NCBI GenBank assembly: GCA_951801955.1
Contig: CATOOV010000013.1
Span: forward strand, 1 to 62,041
Length of the DNA stretch: 62,041 nucleotides
Direction: 5' to 3'
From: an uncultured Lachnospiraceae bacterium
Lineage (GTDB): Bacteria; Bacillota; Clostridia; Lachnospirales; Lachnospiraceae
The notes beneath the pieces are model-generated. The model was not told the DNA's origin. It ran no database searches and saw nothing but the letters and a program-made list of their open reading frames with translations. Of the stretch, positions 6,999 to 17,300 are shown piece after piece; position 1 is the stretch's first letter, and the number at the start of each line of letters is the position of its first letter. Both the position numbers and the translations under genes were made by a program.

Positions 6999-7330
6999 CC
7001 CTTTTTTGTAACCAGATCATAACTTTCCGCTATCATTCTTTCAATTTCATTTTTGGGAATGCTTCCGTCCAAAATAATGGTGTTCCAGTGTTCCTTATTT
7101 TGATGATACGCCGGAATCACAGAAGCATAATTTTCCCGCCAAAACTCCCGCCATTGGGGATCCACTTTTACATTTACCTGAATATGCCCATCTTTCTCAT
7201 AGACAAACGCGAACGATTTCTTGGAGCCCTCACAGCGTATCAACGTCCAGTTGTCATCATGGAACGGTTTATCCAAATAAGTTTTTGGGAAAGTTAATCC
7301 ATAGTTCAATACTTCTTCCCTGGTTGTCAT
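6992..7330 (-). CDS. MmcQ/YjbR family protein
   Basis: A 112-residue protein of the MmcQ/YjbR family, a double-wing-like fold with presumed DNA-binding ability but no firmly established role. Family signs are the N-terminal TREEVLNYGLTFPKTYLDKPF, the central FAFVYEKDGHIQVNVKVDP strand region and YASVIPAYHQNKEHWNTIILDG near the end. Length is typical. GGAGGGAACGA precedes the ATG. It follows the DUF3783 gene by 116 bp and may be the last gene of that operon or have its own promoter. Confidence 0.85.
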   Translation of the reverse strand: MTTREEVLNYGLTFPKTYLDKPFHDDNWTLIRCEGSKKSFAFVYEKDGHIQVNVKVDPQWREFWRENYASVIPAYHQNKEHWNTIILDGSIPKNEIERMIAESYDLVTKKGK

Positions 7331-7344
7331 TCGTTCCCTCCTCC

Positions 7345-7443
7345 TGCCGCACGGCTTTCTCCCGTTATATACTTTCTGCCATATAGCTTTCTTTCTGTTA
7401 CACGGCTGCGCTTTCTTGCCGCACGGCTTTCTCCGGTTGTATA
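7345..7443. repeat. Two 27-bp direct repeats between DUF3783 and mmcQ
   Basis: TGCCGCACGGCTTTCTCC plus nine further bases occurs at 7345-7371 and 7417-7443, with two mismatches in 27. The second copy sits right behind the DUF3783 stop. Function unknown; replication slippage is the simplest origin. Confidence 0.5.
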
Positions 7444-7446
7444 ATT

Positions 7447-7821
7447 TTACTTTCCCGCCATACGCTCATGCTCCAAATGGATTTCTTCAAACAATTGATA
7501 CACGTTCCAGGTTTGATTGGAGGGTGTAAGAACTGCCTTATGGGCAACCAAAACCCCTGATTTTCGCATAGCCCTTAACACCTGGTCAACCCTATGGCCA
7601 GAAAGACCTGCCATTACCATAAGTTCATCGGAAAGTTCTTCTTCCGCAGCGTGCGGCTGACCTGGCAAAATATCTACATTGCCTGCCAGATAGCCAACCG
7701 GCTTCCCATAATCCTCTTTTGAGATCTCTTTGATTTTCATTCTCATGGGCAGCAAGGCTCTTACGAGCCTATTCCTCCTGTCTTTGTCTGAAAAATGAAA
7801 TAATAATACCGTCTCTCTCAT
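7447..7821 (-). CDS. DUF3783 domain protein
   Basis: A 124-residue protein of the DUF3783 type, common in Clostridia and without known function. It begins with a strand-like METVLLFHF-type segment (here MRETVLLFHF) and ends in the family region ELMVMAGLSGHRVDQVLRAMRKSGV followed by KAVLTPSNQTW. It starts 12 bases after the penicillin-binding protein stop with AAAGGA upstream, so it is co-transcribed with the YhaO/YhaN/PBP genes. A supporting role in envelope or DNA-repair functions is inferred only from position. Confidence 0.8.
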   Translation of the reverse strand: MRETVLLFHFSDKDRRNRLVRALLPMRMKIKEISKEDYGKPVGYLAGNVDILPGQPHAAEEELSDELMVMAGLSGHRVDQVLRAMRKSGVLVAHKAVLTPSNQTWNVYQLFEEIHLEHERMAGK

Positions 7822-7833
7822 TTCTGATATCCT

Positions 7834-10026
7834 TTACTCCGTTTCTATGCGATGTGGTTCCTCTTGCGGATCTTCCATCTCAGGATTTCCATCCTCTGGT
7901 GAAACAGGCTCTTCTGGTATCGCTGGTTCTTCTGGTACCACGGGTTCTTCCGGTACCACAGGCTCCTCTGGTTCCTGCTGTTCTTCCTCCACATCATTGA
8001 CATACTCATTATTGTCCAAAGGCGCTTTCTGCTCATCAATATAAGGTAGGAAATCTACTGGTTCCAATCCCTGATGTACCTGTTCCATAAAAGCCTTCCA
8101 GATACTTCCCGGATAACTGGCGCCAGACAACCCTGGCAGTTCCCTGGGCATGTCATAGCCTACCCACACACTAGTAGTATAATAACCAGTATAACCGACG
8201 AACCAGCCATCTTTATTTTCATTGGTGGTTCCCGTTTTACCAGCACAAGGCATATTCTCAAGGGCAAGACCACGTCCTGTTCCTTCTTGAATTACAGAAG
8301 TCAGCATATCTGTCATCATACGGGACGCATTGGATTTATAGACTTCTTTTTCCTCGCTTTCTGTTTCCACAATTACATTATCCTGGGCGTCTGTAATCTT
8401 AACAATGCAGGTAGGCTCACGGAATTTGCCGTCATGTTCTAATGCAGCATATGCCGATGCCATTTCTACGGCAGATACTCCGTTTGTCAGCCCGCCTAAT
8501 GCACTTGCCGCCTGCTCATCTCTCTTATCCAGTTTCGCAAAATTCATCGCCTTCAGATAAGAAAGCCCCACTTGAGGCGTCAATTCTTCCAGAAGATTCC
8601 ACGCCACTGTATTTTTTGAAGTCTGCACTGCATACCGTAAAGAGATATCGCCACTGTAGGAACCGCCAGAATTTGATGGTCCGTCTTCCGTCTTTACATC
8701 CTGCACAACCGTATCTGGCGTATAATTCCCCTCCAATGCGGGCGTATAGACAATCAGAGGCTTAATGGAGCTTCCTGGCTGGCGGAAACTTTGATAAGCA
8801 CGGTTCAGTGTATATCCCTGAAGATTTTGATTCCTGCCGCCTACAATTGCACACACATATCCAGTGTGGTTATCCACGCATACGGCTGAACTCTGCAATG
8901 TGTAAATCCCTTCCTCATTCTGTTCCGTAAATTCTGCAAGACCATTGTCCACTGCATCCTGGAGCATCTGCTGCATATTCAGGTCAATGGATGTATAAAT
9001 CCGGTAACCGTACGTAAACAAGCTATTTTGGCACTGCCCATACATTTCCTCGTATTCTTCCTCATATTCAGAACGCTCTGGCTCTGAGGCAAACTCATAT
9101 TTGAATTCAAAGCCTTGCAGCTTCATCAAGGCACGAATTGCACAGTTATAAGTATAGGTTTCCACATAGTCATTCTTTGTCTTTTGGGGACGATCTAATG
9201 TAATCTGCTCCAATTTCGCCTTCTGGCAAGTGACCTGGCTGATTTTTCCATCCTCGTGCATTTGGTTTAAGATTCGGTCCCGCCGTTTCAAGGTGTTTTC
9301 CATACGTACCACTGGGTCATACAAACTGGGATTATTGGGAATGGCACACAAGAACGCAATCTGTGATAAATCTAAATTTTGCACCTCTGTATTGAAATAC
9401 CCTTTACTTGCCGCCTGTATTCCATAGTAACCATTTCCAAAATAAACATTATTTAGATAATATTCCATGATTTTGTTTTTGCTGTAGATTTTTTCTAATT
9501 CCACTGCAATAAACATTTCTTCAATTTTACGCTCCCACTTGACGTCCTGATTTAAGAAAATATTTCTGGCAAGCTGCTGTGTAATCGTACTGCCCCCTTG
9601 GGTGACTTTACCATTTTGTATCATTGCCTTTGCCGCACGTATAATTGCCTTGATATCAATTCCATTGTGACTGTAAAATTTCTTATCTTCAATACTTACC
9701 ATTGCGGCAGATACATATGCCGGAATGTCTTCATATTCCAGATAATACACATCTTTCTCACCTTTTAGCGTTGAAACCAGCGTACCATTCACATCATAAA
9801 CAAGACTGGTCTGTACAGAGCGAAAGGTGTCATCACTGGAAGAACGCACAAATTCCTTTGCTTCCCTCTGCAATTCGCTCACTGTCTGTGCATAACCGCC
9901 GAAATAATACCAGCCCAGCGCCCCGGCAACCAGCACCAAAAGGAATATCTGAAACCTTGCCAAAAACCAGAATACACGATATTTTCTCTTTTTTTTCTTC
10001 TTCTGCTTTTTTTTCTTTTCGCTCAT
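7834..10026 (-). CDS. Class A penicillin-binding protein (PBP1-like)
   Basis: A bifunctional peptidoglycan glycosyltransferase/transpeptidase of 730 residues. A Lys-rich cytoplasmic start and one membrane anchor (FLLVLVAGALGWYYF, about 27-43) precede the GT51 domain, whose catalytic Glu is in EDKKFYSHNG (113) with GGSTITQQLARN. The transpeptidase motifs are SSIK (after RQPG, about 420), SKN (about 475) and KTGT (about 600). The C-terminus is an acidic Pro/Glu tail with tandem EEPVVP-type repeats, probably spanning the wall. It sits nine bases after the YhaN-like gene. That repeat tract (7900-7980) is a likely site of length variation. Confidence 0.93.
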   Translation of the reverse strand: MSEKKKKQKKKKKRKYRVFWFLARFQIFLLVLVAGALGWYYFGGYAQTVSELQREAKEFVRSSSDDTFRSVQTSLVYDVNGTLVSTLKGEKDVYYLEYEDIPAYVSAAMVSIEDKKFYSHNGIDIKAIIRAAKAMIQNGKVTQGGSTITQQLARNIFLNQDVKWERKIEEMFIAVELEKIYSKNKIMEYYLNNVYFGNGYYGIQAASKGYFNTEVQNLDLSQIAFLCAIPNNPSLYDPVVRMENTLKRRDRILNQMHEDGKISQVTCQKAKLEQITLDRPQKTKNDYVETYTYNCAIRALMKLQGFEFKYEFASEPERSEYEEEYEEMYGQCQNSLFTYGYRIYTSIDLNMQQMLQDAVDNGLAEFTEQNEEGIYTLQSSAVCVDNHTGYVCAIVGGRNQNLQGYTLNRAYQSFRQPGSSIKPLIVYTPALEGNYTPDTVVQDVKTEDGPSNSGGSYSGDISLRYAVQTSKNTVAWNLLEELTPQVGLSYLKAMNFAKLDKRDEQAASALGGLTNGVSAVEMASAYAALEHDGKFREPTCIVKITDAQDNVIVETESEEKEVYKSNASRMMTDMLTSVIQEGTGRGLALENMPCAGKTGTTNENKDGWFVGYTGYYTTSVWVGYDMPRELPGLSGASYPGSIWKAFMEQVHQGLEPVDFLPYIDEQKAPLDNNEYVNDVEEEQQEPEEPVVPEEPVVPEEPAIPEEPVSPEDGNPEMEDPQEEPHRIETE

Positions 10027-10035
10027 AACATGTTC

Positions 10036-11688
10036 CTATCTACTTAACATAATCTTTCCATATGGTATGCTGTTTCGTTCCAAAATCTCCATTTCCCTGC
10101 GCTGGCAGGTAAAAAGAAAAATCTGTCCTTTCTGCCTGCCCAGCCATTGCAGCGCTCCTTCCAGCCGTTTTTCATCAAAAGAAGAAAATACCTCGTCCAA
10201 AATAATAGGCATCGGTTCTTCCTGGGTAAAAATACCGCCGGCACCCAGTCTTTGCGCTACATACATTTGTATCATAACCCCCTGGCTGAGCTGCCAGGGA
10301 TATAACCTGCGGGTTCCTTTTTCAACCACCAGATTCATATGCTCGTCCAACCCCATCCAGTGGTATTTTTGATTGGTAATTTCTGCCAAAATCCCTGACA
10401 TTTCCTGCTCTAACTGTTTTCTCCTGTCCCGATAAGCGGTCAATGACAAGTTCCTCAACGTATTATATGCCAGTTCATATGCTTGGATCTGCTTCTTTAA
10501 TTCTATTTCCACTTCCGAAGGGTTCTTCATTTCTGCAATCTCTTCCTGCAAATTCAGCAAGATCACCTGTTTTTCTGCAAGCTGTTCCTGTAAAAGTTCT
10601 TCCACAGCATCTTGTTTTGCTTGATTTTCCTGCTGTCTCTGCTCCAATTGCCTCTCAATTTCCTTAGATGCAGACAGATTCACCTCTTTGATTTCCTCCT
10701 TATGCTGCCTACATAGATCCTTTAACTGTTTTTCTTTTTGGAACCAATAGCAAACGCCTCCCAGTCCTCCCAGAAATGCAAACAGTAAAAACAATTCCAG
10801 CACAGTCCAAAACAGGCTGCCATTCTGCACTGGAAAATGCACTTTCAGATTCCAAAGCCCGAAAACCAGCCCCGCCAACGTAATCAACAGGGAAATTCTC
10901 TTGCGGAACCTATAACCTTCTTGTTCTTCTTTCTTGCGCATATCCCATAAATATTCTGCCATCTGATTGATATCATGCTCTGGCGGAATAGGAGCATTCT
11001 CCATTTTCGCGTTATTCTCACTGCTTTCTTTTTGCTGTTTCTTCAACTGTTCAATATCCTTTTTCAGATGCGCCTCTTCGATCTGCAGCCTCGCCAAATC
11101 TTCCAAACGGATTTCTTCTTTTTCCCTGTATAGATGTTCTACCTCTTTTTGCCTGTCACGCAGGGAATTCCTCGCCTTAACCAAATCCATGCCCCCCTCG
11201 CCGCCTGTAGAAACATTTACAAAGTAATTCTGAAGAACTTCTGAAAACTCTTTCTTTGTTTCAATTTCTGCCTGCTGAATACAATAAGTATTCACATAAG
11301 CAGTTTTATTTATCCCCCCCAAAAGCATTTCCAGATCTCCATGTTCCACAGAAAGTTCTTCACCATCCATTTCATTGACCAGTTTTGCTGACTTTTCTTT
11401 ATGATAAAAGTTACGTTCCAGAAAGAACGGTTTCTCCCCTATGGTAAATTTCAAACCTCCCGCAAAGAAAGAACCGCTGTTCCAAGGTTCATACCGCAGG
11501 TAATTGTCATTTTTTCCTGCCCTCCCCCGTTGTTTTTCCACTCCAAACAACATTCCTGTAATAAACTGCTGTATCGTGGATTTTCCGGTTTCATTTTCTC
11601 CATAAATTACATTCAATCCTGGCAGAGGACGAATATTGACATTATGGAGTTTCCCAAAATTCTTTATTTGTATTTCTGTAATCTTCAT
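10036..11688 (-). CDS. YhaN-like SMC/Rad50-type ATPase, compact, membrane-hairpin
   Basis: An SbcC/RecF-type ATPase partner of the nuclease encoded just upstream. The 550-residue protein has Walker A GENETGKST (31-39) at the N-terminus, LSQG signature and a Walker B MPIILDEVFSSFDEKR near the C-terminus, with coiled coil between. Two hydrophobic spans (SLLITLAGLVFGLW and LFLLFAFLGGLGGVCYWF) interrupt the coil, as in YhaN of B. subtilis, implying membrane attachment. It is much shorter than YhaN (about 960), lacks a CxxC zinc hook, and has short coils. The start codon overlaps the nuclease stop by 4 bases (ATGA), so translation is coupled. Confidence 0.85.
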   Translation of the reverse strand: MKITEIQIKNFGKLHNVNIRPLPGLNVIYGENETGKSTIQQFITGMLFGVEKQRGRAGKNDNYLRYEPWNSGSFFAGGLKFTIGEKPFFLERNFYHKEKSAKLVNEMDGEELSVEHGDLEMLLGGINKTAYVNTYCIQQAEIETKKEFSEVLQNYFVNVSTGGEGGMDLVKARNSLRDRQKEVEHLYREKEEIRLEDLARLQIEEAHLKKDIEQLKKQQKESSENNAKMENAPIPPEHDINQMAEYLWDMRKKEEQEGYRFRKRISLLITLAGLVFGLWNLKVHFPVQNGSLFWTVLELFLLFAFLGGLGGVCYWFQKEKQLKDLCRQHKEEIKEVNLSASKEIERQLEQRQQENQAKQDAVEELLQEQLAEKQVILLNLQEEIAEMKNPSEVEIELKKQIQAYELAYNTLRNLSLTAYRDRRKQLEQEMSGILAEITNQKYHWMGLDEHMNLVVEKGTRRLYPWQLSQGVMIQMYVAQRLGAGGIFTQEEPMPIILDEVFSSFDEKRLEGALQWLGRQKGQIFLFTCQRREMEILERNSIPYGKIMLSR

Positions 11689-12731
11689 TCTGCCAACAAC
11701 GCCTCCACACCATAATACAATGCTTTCTTAGTAATTTCATCTTGGGGCATTTTCTCCAATGCCTGTATGTAACGCCCCAAAATCTGCTGCCCATACTGTT
11801 GTTTCAAATTCTCAAAATCATAATCTGCTTTGCATTGGTTCGTTACCTGTACCACCTGTTCTAATTCCCTCAATTCCTCTGGAATCAAAGATGTTCCCCA
11901 GTCACAAAAACCATGAAGCGTAATCTTAAACTTCTGGTAAGACGGGGCTTTTTTCACATGTTCTTCCACAAACTCAAACAAAGCTCCCTGTGTAATTTCC
12001 TGGCTGACCTTTAAATTCAATGGAACATATTCACAATAATGCAGGGGGACAAACTGTACCTGGCACACATGGTCCTCTATTTCCCCCTGAAAATACCCAT
12101 GCTCTCCGAAATCATTACAGTCAATCGGCTGCAGGGCACCTGCCATTACTACTTTATCTTTTACAATCTCTGATGGTTTATGTAAATGCCCAAACGCCAC
12201 ATAGTCAAAATCTGTAGACTCAAAATCTTTGTTTCGGAATGGAATGTGTTTTTCATCCCCGCCATGCGCCAGTAAAATATTACAATAATCCCCCTCTTTG
12301 ACGTGGATATTCCGGTATAAGGATTTCGTAATTTCTTTATGCCAATAACTAAGCCCATATACCCTGGTTTCCAGTCCTTCCAGCTCTATGTATTCCATTT
12401 GCTCTTCTTTTAAGAAATGCACATTATGTTCCCATTGAAACGTGCGGTAACAAGACTCAGGAGTAAGATGATCATGATTCCCGGCAATCAGAACCACCTG
12501 TGTCTGAGGGATCTTGGAAAATTGATAATTTACTTCTCTCAGCTCCTGCAGCAGAGGTTGTCTGTGGAACAAATCCCCTGCAACCAGAAGAAGTTGCACC
12601 TGTTCTTCCTTCGCCTGGCCAATCACCTCTGCGAACGCCTGCCAGCTATGATTTTCCCGTTCTTTTGCCCAGGGCTTATCTCTGTCAGGTTTCACTCCTA
12701 AATGAATATCTGCTATATGAATGAACTTCAT
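11685..12731 (-). CDS. YhaO-like DNA repair exonuclease (Mre11/SbcD type)
   Basis: A calcineurin-like metallophosphoesterase of 348 residues, the nuclease half of a YhaO/YhaN pair. Metal-binding motifs run in order: DIHLG (8-12), GDLFHRQ, GNHDH, then AHGGDE and FGHLHKP. A C-terminal capping region follows. It opens the operon: AAAGGAG upstream of the ATG, and a TATAAT-like -10 at 12795-12800. The YhaN-like ATPase overlaps its stop. A second, full-size SbcCD pair lies at 38.6-42.5 kb, so the two systems probably have different DNA-end or cellular targets. Confidence 0.88.
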   Translation of the reverse strand: MKFIHIADIHLGVKPDRDKPWAKERENHSWQAFAEVIGQAKEEQVQLLLVAGDLFHRQPLLQELREVNYQFSKIPQTQVVLIAGNHDHLTPESCYRTFQWEHNVHFLKEEQMEYIELEGLETRVYGLSYWHKEITKSLYRNIHVKEGDYCNILLAHGGDEKHIPFRNKDFESTDFDYVAFGHLHKPSEIVKDKVVMAGALQPIDCNDFGEHGYFQGEIEDHVCQVQFVPLHYCEYVPLNLKVSQEITQGALFEFVEEHVKKAPSYQKFKITLHGFCDWGTSLIPEELRELEQVVQVTNQCKADYDFENLKQQYGQQILGRYIQALEKMPQDEITKKALYYGVEALLAE

Positions 12732-12794
12732 GAGCGCTTCTCCTTTTGTTATTTACTGTATGATTACTTTTTTTATTTTACACTTTTGCTGGAA

Positions 12795-12800
12795 ATTATA
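12795..12800 (-). promoter_or_regulatory. Possible -10 of yhaO-like operon
   Basis: TATAAT on the minus strand 64 bases before the yhaO-like start. The -35 is poor (TCTCTG at 17 bp), so this is tentative. Confidence 0.35.
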
Positions 12801-12835
12801 CAAGGTATTGTTTCTATCAGAGAAACAAAAGTGCG

Positions 12836-12995
12836 TTTCACGCACCTGTGTGACCAATTTCTTTTGCTAACGCACCTGTGTGACCAATTTCTTTTGTCCC
12901 GCGCCGCGCACATTTGCGTAGCAACATGTTCCACTTGTGCGCGTGCGCATGGTAGTTTTCCCATATAGGAATTTCGGAGGAATTTCCTATATGAG
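12836..12995. repeat. Family A repeat, copy 1
   Basis: An intergenic repeat between the divergent nuclease and deacetylase genes. It shares CAATTTCTTTTGCTAACGCA, GCGCCGCGCACA and CTTGTGCGCGTGCGCAT with the copy at 61597-61742, and ends in a hairpin of CATATAGGAA/TTCCTATATG like the short copy at 43536-43600. It contains an internal perfect 26-base duplication (12841-12866 and 12871-12896, CGCACCTGTGTGACC onward). Confidence 0.75.
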
Positions 12996-13062
12996 GGACA
13001 AATGGTAAAACCCAACCGTACACTCGTCGCCACAATAATTTCTTAAAATTTTTTTAAATCCC

Positions 13063-13091
13063 TTGTTCATCCAATTTTCTTTTTGTATACT
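13063..13091 (+). promoter_or_regulatory. Promoter of polysaccharide deacetylase gene
   Basis: TTGTTC (13063-13068), 17 bp, TATACT (13086-13091). It lies inside the longest open frame, showing that the downstream ATG at 13135 is the true start. Confidence 0.7.
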
Positions 13092-13134
13092 TATAAACGA
13101 GATTTATAGGAACACACTACAAGGAGAAATGACT

Positions 13135-14142
13135 ATGAAAAAAACACCATTTATCGCCGTACTGCTCTGTGCCTTGCTGTTTTTAGGCTGCTGTGGTTTT
13201 CTAGGGTTTCACTACCAGAACTTAAACAGCCGTTTCAAGACGTTGGAAACAGAAGCTTTTCAATTGAAAGAAGACAATTCCACACTGAACACACAACTGA
13301 CAGAAAGTACTGCTGAATTAAAAGAAAAAGAAGACTATGTGGAGGGACAAAAGAAATACATTTCTGAATTATCCGAACAAATTGGTTCTATAACGCAAAA
13401 TTCCCCCTCGAATACCACGGATTCAGAAGGAGAAGAGAATTCTGAAGATGAGGATGGTTCTGAAGATGAATCAGAGGAAGATCCTTTTCCCAATCTCTAT
13501 GCCGAGGGCGCATCCCCCCAGACAATGGGAAAAGAAAAAGTTGCCTATCTCACCTTTGACGATGGTCCTTCCAATCTAACTCCCCAGGTGTTGGATCTGT
13601 TGGATCAATATAATGCAAAAGCAACATTTTTTGTTGTGCAGAAAAACAATGAAGAATATGAAAAATATTTATCAGAAATCGTAGAACGGGGGCATACGCT
13701 TGCACTGCACTCTTACAGCCATGATTATAACCAAATCTACGCTTCCAAAGATGCTTTTCTAGAAGATTATGAAAAAGTTTATGACTGGGTAGTGGAAAAG
13801 ACTGGCTACATTCCCTCCCTGTTCCGTTTTCCAGGCGGCAGCACCAATGGTTCCTCCTATGTATTCCATGAAATTACAGAAGAAATGGAACGGCGCGGTT
13901 TTATGTACTTTGACTGGAATGTCAGCTCTGGAGACGGCAGCAGCCTGACCACCACAGAAAATATTATTGACAATATCTGCAATAATATTGGGCATGTGCC
14001 AAACCCTGTAGTACTTATGCATGATGGAAGCGGAAGATCTGCTACGCTTGCGGCACTCCCCACAGTGCTCAAAAACTTATCAGATGCCGGCTATGAATTT
14101 CGGTCGCTGGATAAATCCGTAACGCCTGTACAATACCGATAA
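13135..14142 (+). CDS. Membrane-anchored polysaccharide deacetylase
   Basis: A NodB-domain carbohydrate esterase (CE4), probably removing N-acetyl groups from peptidoglycan or another envelope glycan. The start is MKKTPFIAVLL (AAGGAG 8 bases upstream). One signal anchor (IAVLLCALLFLGCCGFLGF) is followed by a coiled coil (about 35-85), an acidic Ser/Glu/Asp linker (about 95-125) and the catalytic domain. Motifs: TFDDGPS (metal Asp and base), HSYSH (metal His pair), RFPGGS, DWNVSSGD and LMHDG. It is a single gene with its own promoter and a downstream hairpin. A coiled-coil stalk suggests display across the wall. Confidence 0.9.
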   Translation: MKKTPFIAVLLCALLFLGCCGFLGFHYQNLNSRFKTLETEAFQLKEDNSTLNTQLTESTAELKEKEDYVEGQKKYISELSEQIGSITQNSPSNTTDSEGEENSEDEDGSEDESEEDPFPNLYAEGASPQTMGKEKVAYLTFDDGPSNLTPQVLDLLDQYNAKATFFVVQKNNEEYEKYLSEIVERGHTLALHSYSHDYNQIYASKDAFLEDYEKVYDWVVEKTGYIPSLFRFPGGSTNGSSYVFHEITEEMERRGFMYFDWNVSSGDGSSLTTTENIIDNICNNIGHVPNPVVLMHDGSGRSATLAALPTVLKNLSDAGYEFRSLDKSVTPVQYR

Positions 14143-14187
14143 CCAGAAGGCACACTGAAATTTTGAATACCTGTGCAATGCTAAATC

Positions 14188-14239
14188 TGGCGGTTCCTTA
14201 TCAAAGATTACGCAAATTCCTTTTGATAAGAAACCGCCA
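14188..14239 (+). terminator. Long hairpin after deacetylase
   Basis: TGGCGGTTcCTTATCAAA (14188-14205) pairs with the segment at 14221-14239, which contains TTTTGATAAG and AACCGCCA. The stem is about 17 bp with one bulge; AAAATTAATTCT follows. Confidence 0.65.
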
Positions 14240-14372
14240 AAATTAATTCTAGCTCAACAACCCCTCAGCAAGCCTTGTGCATTTATCCCATACGTTATGA
14301 CACGCACAATGGCATCATGGGCAGCGCTTAGGTATAATAAAAACCACGCGTATTCTGTATCAAACCATAAAC

Positions 14373-17300
14373 TTAGGCTAACACTTTATCTAGCGTTTCG
14401 AATAGTTCTTCAATATCAATGGGTTTCGCCAAATGGCCATTCATCCCACACCTTAATGCCTCTTGTTTATCTTCCTCAAAAGCATTTGCCGTCATGGCAA
14501 GAATAGGAATGTTTGACAACTCTTTGTTTTCAAGTTTTCGGATTGTTTTCGTTGCCTCATAACCATCCATTTCTGGCATCCTGACGTCCATCAGCACAAG
14601 CTGATAGTATCCAGGCTCAGATTTTTTTAACATATCCACAGCAATCTGCCCATTCCCCGCAACTTCTGTAGAAAATCCTGCGTCTTCCAAAATTACTGTG
14701 GCGATTTCTTGATTCAATTCATTGTCTTCCGCCAGCAAAATACGCCCCCTGCGACGCTTAGCCGTTTCCTCACTGTCATTCTTTTTGTCTTCCTGCTCTG
14801 TTTCAACAATAGAATGAAGGCAGCTTCTCAGTTCTGACAAAAATAACGGTTTACTACAGAATGCAGTAACGCCAGCCTCCTTTGCCTCATCCTCAATATC
14901 AGACCAATCGTATGCTGTTAAAACGATAATCGGTACATTTTCCCCCATTTCTTTACGGATTCTGCGTGTAACCTCTACACCGTTCATATCTGGAAGCAGC
15001 CAGTCAATAATATATACCGAATAATCATCCTCTCTGGTAATTGCCTGATGGGTCCGTAACACTGCTTCTTTCCCAGACAATGTCCACTCTGCACGCATTC
15101 CAATCTGTCCCAGCATATAAGACACGCTGTCACAAGTATTAAAATCATCATCTACAACCAGAGCCCTGCAATTTTTCAGTTTCGGGATATCTTGCGATTC
15201 CTTCCCTGCAGAATGCAGTTGAAAAGTGAAACAAACCGTGATTTCCGTACCCACCCCCTGTTCACTCTTGACGTCAATAGAGCCATTCATCATATCTACA
15301 ATATTTTTTGTAATCGCCATTCCAAGGCCCGTTCCTTGAATCCCACTGAGCGTACTGCACTTTTCTCTCTCAAAAGGTTCAAAAATATGTTCTACAAATT
15401 CTTTACTCATACCAATTCCTGTATCCTTGATATTAAATTCATAATTTGCATAGTGCATGGGCGCCCCGGCTTTCTCTGTAATCCTCATACTGACAATACC
15501 TCCTGCGCCTGTATACTTGACAGCATTGCCCAAAAGATTCAAAAGCACCTGGTTTAACCTCAGTTTGTCACAATAAATCTCTTCATCAAAGACATCCACG
15601 GTATCAATATACAATTCAATCTGTTTCGCATGGATCTCGCCCTGTAAAATATTGCGCAGCCCATGTAAAATATCCGGCAGCCTGCATGGTTTCTCATCCA
15701 GATGAATTTTTCCGCTTTCAATCCTGCTCATATCCAAAACATCATTAATCAGGCTTAATAAATGATTTCCCGACGTCATGATTTTCTTAAGATATTCTTC
15801 CACCTGTTCCTTATGTTCAATATGCGTAATTGCCAAAGCGGTAAATCCAACAATTGCATTCATCGGGGTGCGAATATCGTGGGACATATTGGAGAGAAAT
15901 ATACTTTTTGCCTTACTAGCCCTATTTGCCTGCATAAGCGCATTCTCCAACAGTCCGTTCTTCTCCATCTCTTTCCGAGTCTCTTCATCCACGCTCCGAA
16001 CCCCTAAAACAATTCCTTGTTTCTGCCCCCATTTTCCAGCACGCACCGCCTTCATTTGGAAATACTTGACCTCATCATCTTGATAAATACGGTAATTTAC
16101 ATAGTGCTGATTCTTTTTCGTCAATTCTTCTTTCAATCTGTCTATAGAAAACTCCTGCTGCAGCGTCTCCTGGTCTTCCTCAAATACAAACTGCTGTATG
16201 TATTGTTCCATACTTTCTTGATACATAAAATTTCTGCTGAAAATCAAGGTAAGCTGATCACTTTCATTGTCATTTCGAAGTATTTGTCCTGTACTTGTAT
16301 TAAGGTCAAAGTAACACACAAAATTATAGTCGATACTTAATGCCTGAATCATTTCCATCTGGCGTCTTTCATTTTTCTTTTCCTGCAGTTTCTGTGCGGT
16401 ACAATCCAAAAGGAACCTTTGGTAAATCAGCTCCCCATTCTCCTCTAACAACTTTACATTTCCCATAACATGCAGTACTTCCCCATTTTTGTGTTGTACG
16501 CGGTATTCCACACTAACACTGTCTCCCTCATGTTCCAGTGTACTAATGCATTCCAGCAGCTTTGTCCTATCTTCCGGCACAACGCAATCTGCAATCATGT
16601 CAAATCCCTGTTTCATCAATTCATCCTGAGATTCATATCCCATAATTTTTAATGCGGCACTGTTCACTCTATAGATGTGCGTACCATCCATGGAATGACG
16701 CACCACCCCACAGTCAATCGTCTTAAAAATTGTCTCCAATGTCTGGTTCTTTTTTATGATTTCCTGTTCATAGACACGTTCTTGTGTAACATCAATTGCT
16801 ACGCCTACGGTTCCCATCACGCTTCCATCCAAGTCATACAATGGGGATTTATAAGTTGTAAGTGTGCGCATCCCTGCCCCGGTCTGGATAATTTCTTCTG
16901 ATACAAAAGTCTCCTTTTTCGTCATCACTTCCTGCTCTGATTCAATACATGCCGGATCATCTTCTTCTACATCCCAAATATAAGCATGACCGCGTCCTTC
17001 CACTTGTTCTCTGGTTTTATTTACTGTTTTGCAAAAACTGTCGTTCACTTTTTCATGGATGCCTTCTTTATTTTTGTACCAGATAAGGTTGGGAACATGG
17101 TTAATGGTAGCTTCAAAAAAATGATTGGTCTGCCAATAATCTTTGCTCATTTTACAACTCTGCTGCCATCGCAAAAATCGAAACTGTATTTCCTCATCTG
17201 ACAAAGGGCAAACCCAAATATCCTTAATATGAGGTAACTCGCCTACAAGAAGCTTTATCTGTTCTTTGTCTGCAAGCAAAATAATTTCAGCTTCCTTTTT

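Noticed and set aside
12773..13035. Small proteins within the family A repeat (86-88 codons)
   Set aside because: The frames consist of tandemly repeated noncoding sequence found also at 43.5 and 61.6 kb without matching frames.
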